Source of the DNA: Deltaproteobacteria bacterium
GTDB lineage: Bacteria > Desulfobacterota > Desulfarculia > Adiutricales > Adiutricaceae
DNA: 5,861 bases
Reading direction: 5' to 3'
Assembly (NCBI GenBank): GCA_031269135.1
Contig: JAISZP010000143.1
Span: forward strand, 1 to 5,861
In this document: in pieces, positions 5,155 through 5,861 of the stretch
Numbering within the stretch: the stretch's first letter is position 1
Layout: each line of letters opens with the position of its first letter
Program-made: the position numbers and the translations under genes
Notes under the pieces: model-generated
The model's database searches: none
Seen by the model: the letters and a program-made list of their open reading frames with translations, nothing else
What the model was told of the DNA's origin: nothing

Positions 5155-5403
5155 TTTTTCCGTTCACTTGATGGCGGGGAGTGGTCGGTTTAGTCTGCTT
5201 GTTTTACGCTAGGCTCAAACATGCCGAATTCTTGAATAAACGCCCTACCTTGAAAGCAGCATTTTTTCTTTCTTGATAGACGTATCTTCAAGCTGCGGAA
5301 TTGCGAATTTTAGTGCGAATCAATTTTCAACGGCCTATGGTAGCTGCCTGCCTTAAGCTGAAGGTAGAAGCACAGCGGTACATTCGCGTTTCGTCTTGAA
5401 CTT

Positions 5404-5416
5404 TGGGGTTTCCCCA
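5404..5416 (+). promoter_or_regulatory. Small hairpin in the HU leader
   Basis: TGGGG (5404-5408) and CCCCA (5412-5416) form a perfect 5-bp stem with a TTT loop, 16 bases before the ribosome site of the HU gene. There is no T run after it, so it is not a terminator. It may stabilise the leader or affect translation. Confidence 0.4.
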
Positions 5417-5432
5417 TCAACAATGAGATAAC

Positions 5433-5440
5433 TAAGGAGA
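5433..5440 (+). promoter_or_regulatory. Ribosome binding site of the HU gene
   Basis: TAAGGAGA is a near-perfect Shine-Dalgarno sequence. It lies 10 bases before the ATG at 5451, with a T-rich spacer. This is slightly longer than usual but fixes the start. Confidence 0.8.
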
Positions 5441-5450
5441 TTTTTGTTTT

Positions 5451-5732
5451 ATGACTAAAGCGGAACTCATCTCTCAAGTCGCTAAAGACAGCGAGCTAAC
5501 GAAAGCTCAAGCCCAGAAGGCGCTGGAGAGCGTAATTTCTTCAGTAGTAAAGGCCCTTAAAAAGGATAGCCGCTTCCCGATTTTCGGTTTGGGCGTCTTT
5601 CAAGTCGTGAAACGCCCCAAGCGTAAGGGTCGCAATCCTCGCTCCGGTGAACCTTTGACGATCAAAGCTCACAAGGCTGTTAAGTTCAAACCGGCCAAAG
5701 TCTTAAAAGACGCTGTCAATAACGGCAAGTAA
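5451..5732 (+). CDS. hup: HU-family DNA-binding protein (DNABII)
   Basis: HU is a small histone-like protein that binds DNA as a dimer, bends it and organises the nucleoid. The 93 residues match the family's usual 90. The N-terminal helices (MTKAELISQV, then LTKAQAQKALESVISSVVKAL) form the dimer body. FGLGVFQVVKR (45-55) leads into the beta-arm, and the family signature GRNPRSGE spans 60-67. P63 sits at the position of the proline that intercalates into DNA in known HU structures. The C-terminus VKFKPAKVLKDAVN is typical. HU and IHF subunits are related, but the overall sequence favours HU. The gene stands alone, with a strong ribosome site in front and its own terminator behind. Confidence 0.95.
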   Translation: MTKAELISQVAKDSELTKAQAQKALESVISSVVKALKKDSRFPIFGLGVFQVVKRPKRKGRNPRSGEPLTIKAHKAVKFKPAKVLKDAVNNGK

Positions 5733-5752
5733 AATTTCTTGAGCCATAGGCG

Positions 5753-5782
5753 AAAAAGCCGGGGGAAACCCCGGCTTTTTTT
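5753..5782 (+). terminator. Strong intrinsic terminator of the HU gene
   Basis: GCCGGGG (5758-5764) pairs with CCCCGGC (5769-5775) over a GAAA loop, and five A-T pairs (5753-5757 with 5776-5780) extend the stem to 12 bp. Seven T follow at 5776-5782. It starts 20 bases after the HU stop codon. Confidence 0.95.
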
Positions 5783-5821
5783 ATATCCGCAAATGTACTT
5801 TTATCCAAAAACTCTGTTACT

Positions 5822-5836
5822 CTAAAATAATTTTAG
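5822..5836. promoter_or_regulatory. Perfect palindrome, possible operator half of the next promoter
   Basis: CTAAAAT (5822-5828) and ATTTTAG (5830-5836) are perfect inverted arms around one A. It lies 19 bases, centre to centre, from a second palindrome, about two helical turns apart. It falls where the -35 box of a promoter using TATAAT at 5845 would be. Confidence 0.4.
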
Positions 5837-5841
5837 TAAAC

Positions 5842-5854
5842 AACTATAATAGTT
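5842..5854. promoter_or_regulatory. Palindrome containing TATAAT, promoter/operator candidate
   Basis: AACTAT (5842-5847) and ATAGTT (5849-5854) are perfect inverted arms around one A. The core holds a consensus -10 box, TATAAT (5845-5850). No good -35 box lies 16-18 bases upstream, so an activator may be needed. The gene it would serve lies beyond the window. Confidence 0.4.
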
Positions 5855-5861
5855 AATAATT

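Larger units (their letters stand above)
4909..5450. other. 542-base intergenic region between gatA and the HU gene
   Basis: No convincing protein gene is present. A GTG-started 70-codon frame at 4981-5193 looks like translated non-coding DNA. The region holds A/T-rich inverted repeats just after gatA, a promoter candidate at 4991-5019, a domain V-like segment near 5127-5154, and a small hairpin at 5404-5416 before the HU ribosome site. Between 5193 and 5400 I see only isolated short repeats and no recognisable RNA gene. Confidence 0.65.

Noticed and set aside
4981..5193. 70-codon plus-strand frame starting GTG
   Set aside because: No ribosome site, odd composition, and its second half overlaps the domain V-like RNA segment. 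It reads as translated non-coding DNA.

Overview
The window looks like bacterial chromosome of moderate G+C content with a plus-strand gene layout. It carries the three genes of the GatCAB tRNA amidotransferase in the order gatB, gatC, gatA. A membrane protein gene lies upstream and a gene for an HU-type histone-like protein lies downstream. The CEICSGQPG form of the GatB cysteine motif and the HU sequence remind me most of Deltaproteobacteria (Desulfobacterota). That assignment rests on memory of family motifs and is tentative. A GatCAB enzyme implies that the organism makes Gln-tRNA(Gln), Asn-tRNA(Asn) or both by transamidation.

Layout. Bases 3-80 are the probable C-terminal tail of an upstream gene. 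Bases 58-720 encode a membrane protein that I read as a divergent EcfT/CbiQ-family transporter subunit. Bases 721-1318 are a long intergenic stretch with several families of very short tandem repeats, an A/T tract, a good promoter candidate with a palindrome over its -10 box, and a protein-like minus-strand reading frame with no start codon that may be a gene relic. gatB (1319-2755) is followed by a 321-base gap of hexamer and ~17-bp repeats, then gatC (3077-3397) and gatA (3442-4908). Bases 4909-5450 hold A/T-rich inverted repeats, a promoter candidate, a segment resembling a decayed group II intron domain V, and a small hairpin. The HU gene (5451-5732) ends in a strong intrinsic terminator. 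The last 40 bases hold two adjacent perfect palindromes, one containing TATAAT, probably the control region of the next gene.

How the genes work together. GatA releases ammonia from glutamine, GatB activates the misacylated tRNA and uses the ammonia, and GatC holds the two together. The transporter gene and the HU gene have no evident functional link to gatBCA.

I found no convincing new multi-gene system. The parts that deserve a second look are the minus-strand relic, the -10 palindrome before gatB, the concentration of unrelated short tandem arrays in intergenic DNA and at gene ends, the domain V-like segment, and the degenerate coupling motifs of the EcfT-like protein.
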